Positions 16,360-26,098 are shown, numbered from the stretch's first letter. The stretch is DNA of 29,681 nt from CAZJPD01 sp964547795 (GCA_964547795.1 CAZJPD010000010.1:1-29681); one strand, 5' to 3'. Notes: generated by a model from the sequence alone, not told the origin. Made by a program: numbers and translations.

Positions 16360-16773
16360 CTAAATTTTTTTATCTTTCTCGTTTCCTGCGGAGCAATTAA
16401 CACTATGTTTGTCGACAAATTGTATTATTGCCATAGGAGCACAATCACCTTGCCTAAATCCTGACTTAATGATTCTTGTATAACCACCACTTCTATCTTT
16501 ATACCTAGGAGATAAAATAGTTAGTATCTTATCTGCCCCTTGCTTTCCCCCTCCCAGTTTTGATACAAGTTTTCTCCTTGTGTGTAAGGAGTCATCTTTA
16601 CCTGCAGTTATCAATTTTTCCACTATGCACCTCAGGTCTTTAGCTTTTGGTAACGTAGTAGTGATTTGCTCATGACCTATCAAAGATTTACAAAGGTTTC
16701 TAAGTAAACTTGTTCTATGAGCACTTCTTCTTGAAAATTTTCTTTTATTTTTTCTATGTAGCATTTTCTGCAA
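16360..16773 (-). CDS. rplQ: Ribosomal protein L17
   Basis: L17 is a large-subunit protein near the peptide exit region. The 137-residue product starts MQKMLHRKNKRKFSRRSAHR and carries TSLLRNLCKSLIGHEQITTT, LPKAKDLRCIVEKLITAGK, the RRKLVSKLGG segment, and RYKDRSGGYTRIIKSGFRQG. It has a short basic tail after FVDKHSVNC. It lies 12 bp after rpoA, in the standard alphaproteobacterial order rpsM-rpsK-rpoA-rplQ. Confidence 0.96.
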   Translation of the reverse strand: MQKMLHRKNKRKFSRRSAHRTSLLRNLCKSLIGHEQITTTLPKAKDLRCIVEKLITAGKDDSLHTRRKLVSKLGGGKQGADKILTILSPRYKDRSGGYTRIIKSGFRQGDCAPMAIIQFVDKHSVNCSAGNEKDKKI

Positions 16774-16785
16774 AAATCAATTGTT

Positions 16786-17814
16786 TTACTCAAGATATTT
16801 TTTAGCCAGCTCCTCTATATTTTCTGGTGGCCATTCTTTAATACCCATACCAAATTTTAATCCTATATCTGCAAGAAGGTCTTTTATTTCATTGAGAGAT
16901 TTTTTACCAAAATTTGAAGTTTTAAGCATCTGTGCCTCAGTTTTTACAACAAGGTCTCCAATGTATGATATGTTGTCATTTTTTAAACAATTTTGAGAAC
17001 GAACAGACAATTCCAAATCGTCAACTTTTCTAAGTAAGTTAGGATCAAAAGGAAGACTTATTTCCTCAGGTTTTTTAACTTCTACAACCTCTTTGAAATT
17101 GATAAATACCTGTAGTTGTTCTTGAAAAATTTTAGCAGATAATGCCAAGGCTAAATCTGGTTTTATAGAACCATTTGTTTCCACGGTCAGCAATAACTTG
17201 TCATATTCAGTGCTAGATCCAATGCGACTACTTCCTATATCAAATGAGCATCTTATAATGGGTGAAAAGATAGAGTCTAGTGATATGAACCCATTACCAT
17301 AAGCTAATTTTTTATGCTCACTAGCTGTTTTGTACCCTTTGCCAGAAGTTACAATAAATTCCATATCCAGTTTTATATTTTGAGTAATATTGCATATCAC
17401 AAAGTCCTTGTTGACTATTTCTAAATCACCCGCAGTTTTTATCATGCCAGCGGTTATAGCCCCTTTTTTAGAGGTTTTTAATGTAAATTTTTTATTGTCA
17501 AAACCCGTACTACCCCTAATAACTACGGATTTTAGATTTAAAATAACTTCTACAACATCTTCCTTAATCCCATCAACCACAGAATATTCATGTTCCACCC
17601 CATCTATTCTCACCGCACATATGGCTGTACCCTGTAGAGAAGAAAGTAAAATCCTTCTTAAAGAATTACCAAGGGTTACACCAAATCCTTTTTCTAAAGG
17701 TTCTATGTTAAAAATAGAGGTATTTTTTGTAGGTTCTTTTACACTATAACCTTCTGGTTTTATTAAATCAACCCAGTTTAAAGAAATATTTGCACCTTGT
17801 GTTTCTTCTTGCAT
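16786..17814 (-). CDS. rpoA: RNA polymerase subunit alpha
   Basis: The alpha subunit dimerises to start RNA polymerase assembly and binds promoter UP elements and activators through its C-terminal domain. The 342 residues show the N-terminal assembly domain (FNIEPLEKGFGVTLGNSLRR and ILLSSLQGTAICAVRIDGVE) and the linker. The helix-hairpin-helix C-terminal domain includes DLELSVRSQNCLKNDNISYI and LVVKTEAQMLKTSNFGKKSL. Its length is normal, and it lies 21 bp downstream of rpsK. Confidence 0.97.
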   Translation of the reverse strand: MQEETQGANISLNWVDLIKPEGYSVKEPTKNTSIFNIEPLEKGFGVTLGNSLRRILLSSLQGTAICAVRIDGVEHEYSVVDGIKEDVVEVILNLKSVVIRGSTGFDNKKFTLKTSKKGAITAGMIKTAGDLEIVNKDFVICNITQNIKLDMEFIVTSGKGYKTASEHKKLAYGNGFISLDSIFSPIIRCSFDIGSSRIGSSTEYDKLLLTVETNGSIKPDLALALSAKIFQEQLQVFINFKEVVEVKKPEEISLPFDPNLLRKVDDLELSVRSQNCLKNDNISYIGDLVVKTEAQMLKTSNFGKKSLNEIKDLLADIGLKFGMGIKEWPPENIEELAKKYLE

Positions 17815-17835
17815 TTATAGTACCTTAAAATAAAT

Positions 17836-18216
17836 TTAAACCCTTCGCCTTTTAGGTGGTCTAACACCATTATGTGGGATAGGAGTAATATCTTTGATTG
17901 TGGTGATATTAAGCCCTACAGTTGCCAATCCCCTTACAGCTGAATCTCTTCCATTACCAGGTCCCTGGATTTTTACTGATATAGTCTTCATCCCAAATTC
18001 CATAGCTTTCTTAGCTGATTCCTCTGCTGTTACCTGAGCAGCATACGGAGTAGATTTACGTGAGCCTTTAAATCCATTGCAGCCTGCTGAAGACCACACT
18101 ATAACAGCACCTTGTAAATCTGAAATCGTTACTATCGTATTATTAAATGTTGCCAAGATATGTACTATCCCTACTGTAACATTTTTCCTTTTCTTTGCTA
18201 CTGTTTTTTTGCTCAT
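17836..18216 (-). CDS. rpsK: Ribosomal protein S11
   Basis: S11 is a platform protein of the small subunit that contacts mRNA near the E site. The 126-residue product has NTIVTISDLQGAVIVWSSAG, CNGFKGSRKSTPYAAQ, VKIQGPGNGRDSAVRGL and the basic tail ITPIPHNGVRPPKRRRV, all hallmarks of the family. The start codon lies directly after the rpsM stop (one base apart), indicating translational coupling. Confidence 0.97.
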   Translation of the reverse strand: MSKKTVAKKRKNVTVGIVHILATFNNTIVTISDLQGAVIVWSSAGCNGFKGSRKSTPYAAQVTAEESAKKAMEFGMKTISVKIQGPGNGRDSAVRGLATVGLNITTIKDITPIPHNGVRPPKRRRV

Positions 18217-18217
18217 A

Positions 18218-18604
18218 CTATTTATTATTATTTGTTACCTTCTTCTTACCAGCAATTGCTACAGCCTTCCCTTTTCTTGTCCTAGCATTAGTATGGGTTC
18301 TCTGACCACGTACAGGAAGTTTTCTTACATGTCTTATTCCCCTATAGGATTTCATATCAATAAGATTTTTGATATTCATGGAGACTTCCATACGCAAATC
18401 ACCTTCTACAGCGTAAGATGCAGCTATTGCTTCTCTGAGCTTTCTTATATCCTCATCAGATAACTGGGAAACCCTTAAATTATGATCCACACATGCCTTC
18501 CTACATATCTGTAACGATCTATTCTTCCCAATGCCATATATATAAGTCAAAGCTATACCTACTTTTTTCATTGTTGGAATATTTATCCCAGCTATACGTG
18601 TCAC
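18218..18604 (-). CDS. rpsM: Ribosomal protein S13
   Basis: S13 sits in the small-subunit head and contacts 16S rRNA, the P-site tRNA and L5. The 128 residues include MTRIAGINIPTMKKVGIALT, YIYGIGKNRSLQI, LREAIAASYAVEGDLRMEVS and SYRGIRHVRKLPVRGQRTHT, then NARTRKGKAVAIAGKKK. It is the first gene in this window of the rpsM-rpsK-rpoA-rplQ unit. Normally secY and adk precede it; here it is divergent from groES, so the classical spc-alpha cluster is broken at this point. Confidence 0.97.
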   Translation of the reverse strand: MTRIAGINIPTMKKVGIALTYIYGIGKNRSLQICRKACVDHNLRVSQLSDEDIRKLREAIAASYAVEGDLRMEVSMNIKNLIDMKSYRGIRHVRKLPVRGQRTHTNARTRKGKAVAIAGKKKVTNNNK

Positions 18605-18909
18605 AAAAAACCTCTTTACGATTATTATAGTCGTTCCAATGGCAGGGATTTTATAGATTAAAATTGTTAAGTCAAGTAAGGAAGTAAAACCTTGTCTATT
18701 TTTCTTTGTTTTCTATCATTTTTATTATTCTATAGGCTATACTAAATTCCGAAAATAACGAGACAAAAACATGTTTTTTATTTGTATCATTTCTACCTCC
18801 GCAACTAATAAAACAACAGAATCTAAAAATTTACCCATCTATACTTGAAATTAAAAAATCACTACATATATAATTCATACGTAAGTTTAATTTATTTTGA
18901 GGTATAAAA
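18605..18909. other. Divergent control region between rpsM and groES
   Basis: No gene is present. It holds the RpoH-type promoter at 18844-18871 for groESL on the plus strand, and must hold the rpsM promoter on the minus strand. For the latter, TTGACT (complement near 18670) and TATAAT (complement near 18625) are candidates, but their spacing is not convincing. Confidence 0.4.
18844..18871 (+). promoter_or_regulatory. Heat-shock (RpoH, sigma32-type) promoter of groESL
   Basis: CTTGAAA at 18844-18850 and CATATAT at 18865-18871 are separated by 17 bases counted from CTTG. This fits the alphaproteobacterial RpoH pattern CTTG-N17-CYTATNT closely. The -10 end lies 38 bp before the groES ATG. The match is by eye. 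Confidence 0.6.
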
Positions 18910-19200
18910 ATGAAATTTCAACCATTGCATGATCGAGTTCTAGTTGAGAGGCTTGATCAAGAAAATAAGACAGAAAGCGGAATAATTATTCCCGATACAG
19001 CAAAGGAAAAACCTATGCAAGGACTTATTATAGAAGTGGGTTCAGGTGCAAGGGATGAAAAGGGAAATATCACTCCTTTAGATGTTAAAGTTGGGGACAA
19101 GATATTGTTTGCCAAGTGGGGTGGTACAGAAGTCAAACTGAAAAATAAAGAGTATCTTATCATAAAAGAATCGGATATTCTAGGAATAATTAAAGAATAA
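18910..19200 (+). CDS. groES: Co-chaperonin GroES
   Basis: GroES is the heptameric lid that closes the GroEL folding chamber. The 96-residue product starts MKFQPLHDRVLVERLDQENK and has the mobile loop ESGIIIPDTAKEKPMQG, where the III patch contacts GroEL. VGDKILFAKWGGTEVK and the C-terminal YLIIKESDILGII are also present. TGAGG lies upstream of the ATG as a ribosome binding site. groEL follows after 20 bp. Confidence 0.98.
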   Translation: MKFQPLHDRVLVERLDQENKTESGIIIPDTAKEKPMQGLIIEVGSGARDEKGNITPLDVKVGDKILFAKWGGTEVKLKNKEYLIIKESDILGIIKE

Positions 19201-19220
19201 TTTACAATAGGAGGTTAGAA

Positions 19221-20867
19221 ATGACAGCAAAAAAAATTGACACAGGAAGTAAAGCAAGAGACAAATTGCTAACAGGTATAAAACTTTGTGCAGATACGGT
19301 AGGCACAACTTTAGGTCCAAGAGGTAGAAATGTCATTATTGAAAAGTCTTTTGGTGCACCAAAAATAACTAAAGATGGCGTTACCGTAGCTAAGGAAATT
19401 GAACTAGAGGATAAGATTGAAAATCTTGGGGTTCAAGTATTAAAAGAAGGTGCAAATAAAACCAATGATAGAGCTGGGGATGGCACAACAACTACAATAG
19501 TTCTCGGTGAAGCAATTGCCCGTGAAGGGGTAAAATCCATTGCAGCAGGCATGAATCCCATGGATTTAAAAAGAGGTATTGAAACAGCAACTGAGAAAGT
19601 ACTTCATGAAATAAAGAAAGCATCGAAAAATATTTCTTCATCAGCTGAAATAGCTCAAGTTGCTACAATTTCAGCAAATGGCGATGCAGATATTGGAGCA
19701 AAAATCGCTAAAGCTTTTGAAAAAGTTGGTAAAGATGGTGTGATCACTGTTGAAGAAGCAAATAAAAGTGATGAATTTGAGGTTGATATTGTTGAAGGTA
19801 TGAATTTTGATAGGGGGTACTTATCTCCATATTTTGTTACAAATTCAGAAAAAATGACATGCGAGCTGGAAAACGCACATATTTTAGTGTTTGAAAAGAA
19901 AATCAGCAATATTCAGCAAATGCTCCCACTACTTGAATCTATAGTGCAGTCATCTAAACCATTACTAATTATTGCAGAAGATGTTGAAGGAGAAGCACTT
20001 GCAACACTTGTTGTAAATAAATTAAGGGGTGGATTAAAAGTAGCTGCTGTTAAAGCTCCTGGCTTTGGAGATAGAAGAAAAGCTATGCTTGAAGACATTG
20101 CTATATTAACTGGTGCACAGCTTATTAGTGAGGACTTGGGGCATAAGCTTGAAAATGTCAAAATAGATGACCTTGGTAGTGCTAGAAAAATTTTAATCTC
20201 AAAAGACGATACTACTGTTGTAAGTGGAGCTGGAAATAAAAATGAGGTTAAAACCCGTTGCGAACAAATTAAAGTACAAATTGCGGAAACCACATCTGAT
20301 TACGATAAAGAAAAACTTGAGGAAAGACTTGCTAAGTTAGTTGGTGGTGTTGCTGTACTTAAGGTTGGTGGTATTACTGAAGTTGAGGTGAAGGAGAAAA
20401 AAGACAGAGTAGAGGATGCTTATCACGCAACAAAGGCAGCTATAGCAGAAGGTGTAGTACCAGGTGGTGGGTGTACTCTTTTATATGCTTCTAAAGTATT
20501 GGATGGTATGAAAGGTAAAAATCCTGATGAATCTGCGGGTATAGTTATTGTAAAAAAAGCTCTTTCTGCTCCAGCTCGTAAAATACTTGAAAATGCAGGA
20601 CTGGAAAGTACTCTTATTATTGAAAGGTTATTAGAACAAAATAAAGTCAGTATGGTATATGATGCCCAAAATCACAAGGTAGTAGATGCCTTTAAGGAAG
20701 GTATAATTGACCCTACTAAGGTTGTAAGGAATGCTTTACAAAGTGCTGCTTCAGTTGCTTCGTTGTTAGTGACTACAGAAGCCATAGTTGTTGATAGTCC
20801 AAGTAAAAAGGATGATTCAGCAGGAGCTATGCCTAACATGGGAGGCATGGGTGGTATGGGAATGTAA
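19221..20867 (+). CDS. groEL: Chaperonin GroEL
   Basis: GroEL is the double-ring ATP-driven folding chamber of the cytosol. The 548-residue product has normal length. Diagnostic blocks are GTTLGPRGRNVIIEKSFGAP, the ATP-site DGVTVAKEIELED and AGDGTTTTIVLGEAI, VVPGGGCTLLYAS, and the C-terminal GGM repeats (MGGMGGMGM). A strong AGGAGG Shine-Dalgarno at 19209-19214 precedes the ATG. An intrinsic terminator follows at 20889-20922. Confidence 0.98.
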   Translation: MTAKKIDTGSKARDKLLTGIKLCADTVGTTLGPRGRNVIIEKSFGAPKITKDGVTVAKEIELEDKIENLGVQVLKEGANKTNDRAGDGTTTTIVLGEAIAREGVKSIAAGMNPMDLKRGIETATEKVLHEIKKASKNISSSAEIAQVATISANGDADIGAKIAKAFEKVGKDGVITVEEANKSDEFEVDIVEGMNFDRGYLSPYFVTNSEKMTCELENAHILVFEKKISNIQQMLPLLESIVQSSKPLLIIAEDVEGEALATLVVNKLRGGLKVAAVKAPGFGDRRKAMLEDIAILTGAQLISEDLGHKLENVKIDDLGSARKILISKDDTTVVSGAGNKNEVKTRCEQIKVQIAETTSDYDKEKLEERLAKLVGGVAVLKVGGITEVEVKEKKDRVEDAYHATKAAIAEGVVPGGGCTLLYASKVLDGMKGKNPDESAGIVIVKKALSAPARKILENAGLESTLIIERLLEQNKVSMVYDAQNHKVVDAFKEGIIDPTKVVRNALQSAASVASLLVTTEAIVVDSPSKKDDSAGAMPNMGGMGGMGM

Positions 20868-20888
20868 TCATACACTATGCAGGAAATT

Positions 20889-20922
20889 AAGCTTCGAGAA
20901 AAACTCTCGAAGCTTTTTTTTT
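20889..20922 (+). terminator. Rho-independent terminator of groESL
   Basis: An 11 bp perfect stem (AAGCTTCGAGA / TCTCGAAGCTT) with a 5-base A-rich loop is followed by a run of T, beginning 21 bp after the groEL stop. It is the clearest intrinsic terminator in the window. Confidence 0.93.
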
Positions 20923-21094
20923 GCTTGGTGCAAAATCCATGAAAAAAGTTTACAAATTTGCTCAAGTTGTATACCTCGACCCTGCTGTTTTTAGTATCAA
21001 TTTGGCAGATACTATGAAACCAATAATTTCAGTAGATTGTTTTATGAATTTAACAGGATGTTGCAGTAAAATTTCTAAGAGGTACTTGTATTAA

Positions 21095-23773
21095 ATGTTA
21101 GGATATTTAGCAAAGAAAATTTTTGGTACTAGAGGTGATAAGATATTAAAGTCATTAAAACCTATTTTAAAAGAAATAAATGTCTTAGAGGAAAGGATTA
21201 GGGCACTTTCAGATGATGAGTTAAAAGCAAAGACTTTAGAATTTAAGAAAAAACTTGGCAGGGGGCAGAGTTTAAATGAAATTTTAGTTGAAGCTTTTGC
21301 AGTAGTTAGAGAAACAGCAAAAAGAATATTAAATGAAAGGCATTATGATGTACAGATTTTAGGTGGTTTAGTACTTCACAATGGCATGATCACTGAAATG
21401 AAAACTGGTGAGGGAAAGACATTAGTATCCTCGTTGCCTGTGTATTTAAATGCTTTATCAGGTAAAGGGGTGCACGTAATTACAGTAAATGATTATCTTG
21501 CAAAAAGGGATTCAGAGTGGATGGGAAAAATATATAAATTTCATGGATTAAGTGTTGGCTGTTTAGTCAATAATATACCTGAAGAAGAAAGAAAAAAGGT
21601 ATATGAATGCGATATAGTTTACGGAACTAATAATGAATTTGGATTTGATTATTTACGGGGTAATCTTAAACACGATATTGAGTCAATAGTACAGAGAGAA
21701 TTTAATTTTGCGATTATTGACGAAGTAGACAGCATATTGATTGATGAAGCTAGAACCCCACTTATTATATCAGGATCATCATTTGATAGCTCTGAGCTAT
21801 ATGTAAAAATAAACAGCATAATTCCATCACTACAAAAGGATGATTATGAATTAGATGAAAAAAGCAGGACAGTCGTCTTTACGGATAAGGGAAATGAATG
21901 TGTAGAGGAGCTGATGAAGAAAAGGGGACTAATAAAGCAGGATAGTAGTCTTTATGATATAGAGAACATGAGCATCGTACATCACTTAAACCAGGCGATT
22001 AAAGCACATAAAATATTTAAGTTAGATACGGATTACATAGTAAAAGGTGGTAAGGTATTAATCATTGATGAATTTACAGGAAGAATAATGGATGGGAGAA
22101 GGTATTCAGAGGGATTGCACCAAGCCATTGAAGCTAAGGAAAATGTGCAAATTCAAGAGGAAAATCAGACATTAGCTTCTATTACATTTCAAAATTATTT
22201 TAGGATGTATCCCAAGTTAGCTGGGATGACGGGTACTGCAATTACAGAAGCTGGTGAGTTTTTAGACATTTACAATCTTGAGGTTGTACCAATCCCAACT
22301 AATATGCCAATAAAAAGGGTTGATGAACACGATGTTATCTATAAAACAGAAAAAGCTAAGTATGATGCGATTATTGAAGAAATTAAAAAAGCTTATCAAA
22401 AAAAACAGCCAATTTTGATTGGAACTGTAAGCATTGAAAAATCTGAAATAATTTCAAGATTCCTTAAAAAGGAAGGAATTAAACATAATGTATTAAATGC
22501 AAAATATCATCAGACAGAAGCAGAAATTATTGCACAGGCTGGAAAAGTAGAAGCTGTAACCATAGCGACAAATATGGCAGGGCGTGGTACAGATATAAAA
22601 TTAGGTGGTAATGAAGGGGTGATTATAAATAAAGCTAAGGCAGATAATATGACAGAAGCAGAAATAGAAAAAATCAGATTGCAATTTGAAAGGGACAAGA
22701 AGGAGGTTCTGGAAAGTGGTGGCTTATTTGTGATAGGTACGGAAAGACACGAGTCCAGAAGGATAGATAATCAGCTTAGAGGAAGGTCTGGAAGGCAGGG
22801 AGACCCTGGTAGAACGAAGTTCTTTTTATCATTGGAAGATGATTTAATGAGGATTTTTGGTTCTGTCAAAATTGGAAATTTTCTAGGCAAATTAGGGTTA
22901 AAAGATGATGAGGCTATTGAGCATCCCTGGATTAATAAATCTTTAGAAAAGGCTCAACATAAAGTAGAGGCTAGAAACTATGAAACCAGAAAAAACCTTC
23001 TTAAATTTGATGATGTAATGAACGAGCAAAGAAAGGTAGTTTACCAACAGAGAATAGATATCATGAAAGAAACAAAGTTTGATGATATACTCAAGGAAAA
23101 GGTTTTGCAGTTTAATAGTCATCTAATTGACAAATTTATTCCAGAGAAATCCTATCGGGAGGAGTGGCAAGAAAAGGAAATTGCCCATGAAATACATAGG
23201 GTGTATAACGTAGGCTTTGATTTTCCAGATACAAGGGAATGTGTCATTGCTAAAGTTAATGAGTTGAGTATGAAAGTTATCAATGATAAAAAAAATGAAT
23301 TTGGAGAAGAGATTTTCAATGAGGCATTAAAAAGAATTTTCCTGATGACCTTAGATCAGCTCTGGAAGGAACATTTGCATTCACTTGATAGGCTTAAGGC
23401 TGGTATAAATTTGAGAGCTTATGGGCAAAAAGACCCGCTAAATGAGTATAAGTTTGAAGCATTTAATCTATTTGAAAATATGTTTTTGGAATTGGATGAG
23501 CATATTATAACAGCTATTACAAAAGTTCAAATTTCACACGAATTGCCTAGTTTAGAGGATTCAAACTTGACAAATGCCACTGAGACCAAACGCAATATCA
23601 ATTCTCTATTAGATGCTGATAAAAAATCACAGAAATCATCACCTTATATTGGGGACAATGTTCAAGAAAGAAATCCACAAGATCAGAATACTTGGGGAAA
23701 GGTCTCAAGAAACGAATCATGTCCATGTGGCTCAAACAAGAAGTATAAACACTGCCACGGGAGTATTATGTAA
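21095..23773 (+). CDS. secA: Preprotein translocase ATPase SecA
   Basis: SecA is the motor that drives unfolded preproteins through SecYEG. The 892-residue product has normal length. The first nucleotide-binding domain has Walker A MKTGEGKT near residues 102-109 and Walker B IIDEVDS. YGTNNEFGFDYLRGN, the second nucleotide-binding part TNMAGRGTDIKLGGNEGV and RGRSGRQGDPG are intact. The helical scaffold and wing domains follow. The C-terminal zinc site is CPCGSNKKYKHCHG with C876, C878, C887 and H888, which binds SecB or ribosomes in the family. The ATG at 21095 is about 200 bp beyond the groEL terminator, so the gene has its own promoter. Confidence 0.98.
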   Translation: MLGYLAKKIFGTRGDKILKSLKPILKEINVLEERIRALSDDELKAKTLEFKKKLGRGQSLNEILVEAFAVVRETAKRILNERHYDVQILGGLVLHNGMITEMKTGEGKTLVSSLPVYLNALSGKGVHVITVNDYLAKRDSEWMGKIYKFHGLSVGCLVNNIPEEERKKVYECDIVYGTNNEFGFDYLRGNLKHDIESIVQREFNFAIIDEVDSILIDEARTPLIISGSSFDSSELYVKINSIIPSLQKDDYELDEKSRTVVFTDKGNECVEELMKKRGLIKQDSSLYDIENMSIVHHLNQAIKAHKIFKLDTDYIVKGGKVLIIDEFTGRIMDGRRYSEGLHQAIEAKENVQIQEENQTLASITFQNYFRMYPKLAGMTGTAITEAGEFLDIYNLEVVPIPTNMPIKRVDEHDVIYKTEKAKYDAIIEEIKKAYQKKQPILIGTVSIEKSEIISRFLKKEGIKHNVLNAKYHQTEAEIIAQAGKVEAVTIATNMAGRGTDIKLGGNEGVIINKAKADNMTEAEIEKIRLQFERDKKEVLESGGLFVIGTERHESRRIDNQLRGRSGRQGDPGRTKFFLSLEDDLMRIFGSVKIGNFLGKLGLKDDEAIEHPWINKSLEKAQHKVEARNYETRKNLLKFDDVMNEQRKVVYQQRIDIMKETKFDDILKEKVLQFNSHLIDKFIPEKSYREEWQEKEIAHEIHRVYNVGFDFPDTRECVIAKVNELSMKVINDKKNEFGEEIFNEALKRIFLMTLDQLWKEHLHSLDRLKAGINLRAYGQKDPLNEYKFEAFNLFENMFLELDEHIITAITKVQISHELPSLEDSNLTNATETKRNINSLLDADKKSQKSSPYIGDNVQERNPQDQNTWGKVSRNESCPCGSNKKYKHCHGSIM

Positions 23774-24274
23774 GGTAACGTTATAGTCAATCAGTGTTGT
23801 AGTAGTTGAGATTTAATCTGACAACTTTATTGAACCCATCTATGCAAATCATACAACTTAGGATACTGTCACTTCAATGCCTTTCTTCACTTCTAATACC
23901 AATCACCAAAAATAAATAGATATATAAATTTAAATTTTGTTTTTTTAACTTTAACACAAACTTCTCTTATAGCATATATCACTAAGATATAGGTATTTTA
24001 ACTTTTTTATTCTGTCATCATGAGATCGCAACTTCTTACCCCCGTCATCACGAAGGAGCGATAGCGACTGTGGTGATCCAGAGATTGCCACACTCACCTT
24101 GTGAGTCCGCAATGACAAGGCAAGAGGGTGGATTGCCACGCCTTTTGCACAGGCTCGCAATGACGGGGAATATGGATATAATAACGTCTCTACCTCAGTG
24201 GTTTATGCTATAATGTCGAGATATTAAGGGGGTTTTTGTTAATTGGTAAAAAAGAAAAGTTAATTCTTAGATGT
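23774..24274. other. secA-birA intergenic region, mostly repeat
   Basis: Convergent gap between secA and birA. It contains a single TATAGTCAA arm at 23782-23791, just after the secA stop, and the palindromic repeat copy at 24010-24225. A 69-codon frame over the repeat on the minus strand is a by-product of the palindromes. Nothing else could be supported in 23800-24000. Confidence 0.5.
24010..24225. repeat. Modular palindromic repeat, copy 2
   Basis: The module order is the same as at 6182-6367: GTCATCACGA ... GTGGTGATCC, GATTGCCACACTC ... CGCAATGAC, GATTGCCACGCC ... GGCTCGCAATGAC. The tail AACGTCTCTACCTCAGT ... GCTATAATGTCGAGAT is alignable with the tail of copy 1. The first module is longer here, with a partial extra GTCATCATGAGATCGC unit at its left. 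It is intergenic. Confidence 0.8.
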
Positions 24275-25099
24275 TTATTTATTTTTGATGATTGGTATTA
24301 GACAGGTCTTCATTATAGAAGCATCACCTGAGGAAACTGTAATGACCTTCTTTGCCTTTTTTCCCATTTCAGTTTCTAATAACAGATGACCTGTTTCATC
24401 AATGCCCTTATATGAACCTTGTATTGTATTGCGACCACTTTTTATGCTGATATTTTTACCAACAAGATAATCATATTTATTCCACTCTGGTATAAAATGC
24501 CTAAAACCCCTTGTTTCAAATTCATTAATGTTTTTCATAAGGTTGTTAATTAACAAAATGCAGATTTTATTTCTATCAAAGTCTTTTGAGGTTATTTTTT
24601 TTAGGGAAGTCCAATTATTAAGGATATTTTGTGGTAATTCTGTCATATTAACATTTAACCCTATACCTATCACTGCTTTGCATTCACCATCATTTTTTTC
24701 TATGGTTTCTATTAGAATTCCAGAGATTTTATGATCTTCAAAATATACATCATTCGACCATTTGACTTTAAATTTTTGAGGTACGTCTAGTGTTAATAAA
24801 GTTTTTAAAACGCTCAATGCCATAACCATGCTCAGTCCACTAAGTTCAGACTGCTTCTTTTTGAAACTATGGGTTATGGAAAGATAAATGTTTTTAGCAT
24901 ATGGAGAATACCAATTCCTTTGTAATCTACCCTTTCCCCCAGATTGATGTTCTGCAATGCAAACATGATATTCATACTGGGAATTATCAATTGTTTTCAA
25001 ATATTGATTTGTGGAGTCAATGGATTCAAAAACCCCTATCTTGACTGCATCAAAATCAACTTCTCTTTGGATTTTGACTTGATCTATATAAAAAGTCAC
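24275..25099 (-). CDS. birA: Biotin--[acetyl-CoA-carboxylase] ligase
   Basis: The enzyme attaches biotin to biotin-dependent carboxylases by way of biotinyl-AMP. The 274-residue product lacks the N-terminal helix-turn-helix of bifunctional BirA, so it is a ligase without repressor function. Visible motifs are FESIDSTNQYL (substrate binding), HQSGGKGRLQRNWYSP (the GRGRxGR-type biotinyl-AMP loop at about residues 51-66), KWSNDVYFEDHKISGILIE with the catalytic-region lysines, and GIGLNVN. The small C-terminal domain follows. It starts 11 bp after the reconstructed virB11 stop and is intact, although the virB genes before it are broken. Confidence 0.93.
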   Translation of the reverse strand: MTFYIDQVKIQREVDFDAVKIGVFESIDSTNQYLKTIDNSQYEYHVCIAEHQSGGKGRLQRNWYSPYAKNIYLSITHSFKKKQSELSGLSMVMALSVLKTLLTLDVPQKFKVKWSNDVYFEDHKISGILIETIEKNDGECKAVIGIGLNVNMTELPQNILNNWTSLKKITSKDFDRNKICILLINNLMKNINEFETRGFRHFIPEWNKYDYLVGKNISIKSGRNTIQGSYKGIDETGHLLLETEMGKKAKKVITVSSGDASIMKTCLIPIIKNK

Positions 25100-25110
25100 A
25101 GCTTAAAAAG

Positions 25111-26091
25111 TCATGGTTTAAAATATATCTCTGACACGTATCTCCTCCCTTTTCTCCCCTTTTTAATTGCACAATTATATTCACTACCCGCATGATGTAT
25201 TTTTTAATCTGATCTTGGTGGTAAGCCAAGACCTGCCTGCATCACCATTAATTTTAACTGTTCAATAACCATCATAGGTGCATCAGCATGCAACGTAGAA
25301 ATTGAGCCTGGGTGTCCAGTATTAATTGCCCTTAAAAAACTAAATACCTCTACTCCTCTCAACTCCCCAACAATTATTCTGTCTGGTCTCAGTCGTAGGC
25401 AGGCTTCTATTAAGTCTTGTGTAGTCACTTTTGCTCTACCTTGTCCGCCCTTTGATGCGAGTAAATGCAACCTGTTTGGATGGTTATTCAAAACTATTTC
25501 CCTTGCATCTTCGCAAGTAATTAACCTCTCATCAGATGGGATTTCCTGCAACATTACGTTTGTAAAAGTTGTTTTACCTGTGGATGTCCCACCACTGACT
25601 ATTACATTCTTCTTGTAGATCACTGCATGCCGAAGAAATTCTTTTATCTTTTTTTCTTTTAAGTAGTTATTTAGAATCTCGTTATTTTTATCAATCACTT
25701 TTTCTGTTGCAGTATTATCAAAAGCTCCTAACTTCTCATACATATTCAGGTCTAAATTCATCGAAGAAGGTTTTCTGATAGAAATACCTATGGTGCCAAC
25801 CTCACATGCTGGAGGAACAACAATTTGTATTCTAAAACCATTAGGTAAAGTGCCTGATAATAAAGGGTTTTCCTCACTAATATTTTGCTCTGTTGATTGT
25901 GCCACTAATAAAGCTAATGATTTCAAATGCTCAAAATTGAGCTGTGGCATATTTTCTCTTCTGATTTCCCCATTTTTCTCCACCCATGCTTCAAATGGTC
26001 TATTAATAGAGATTTCATTTACTCCATCTTCCTCAAAAACAAGATAAAGTGGCTTTAAGTATGTTTCAAGGGCTGTTACGTTTAATGTCAT
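25111..26091 (-). pseudogene. virB11: Type IV secretion ATPase VirB11, frameshifted near the C-terminus
   Basis: VirB11 is the hexameric AAA+-like ATPase at the inner face of the type IV secretion system. Residues 1-292 are normal, with Walker A GGTSTGKTTF, CEDAREI, Walker B RIIVGELRG and the His box GHPGSISTLHA. After GLGLPP the frame closes at TAA 25204-25206, about 33 residues short. A +1 shift near 25215 continues the family ending as DQIKKYIMRVVNIIVQLKRG. A second, opposite shift in GGG near 25155 then gives RRYVSEIYFKP and a stop at 25111-25113. Two indels in 65 bp are needed for full length. The gene follows virB10 by 7 bp. A shortened protein lacking the last helix and strand might be made. 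Confidence 0.85.
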
Positions 26092-26098
26092 TTACACA

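Noticed and set aside
19913..20293. 126-codon ORF on the minus strand inside groEL
   Set aside because: Antisense shadow of groEL with no family features.
23951..24160. 69-codon ORF on the minus strand over the palindromic repeat
   Set aside because: It consists of translated hairpin modules that recur at 6182-6367; there is no gene-like start signal or family.
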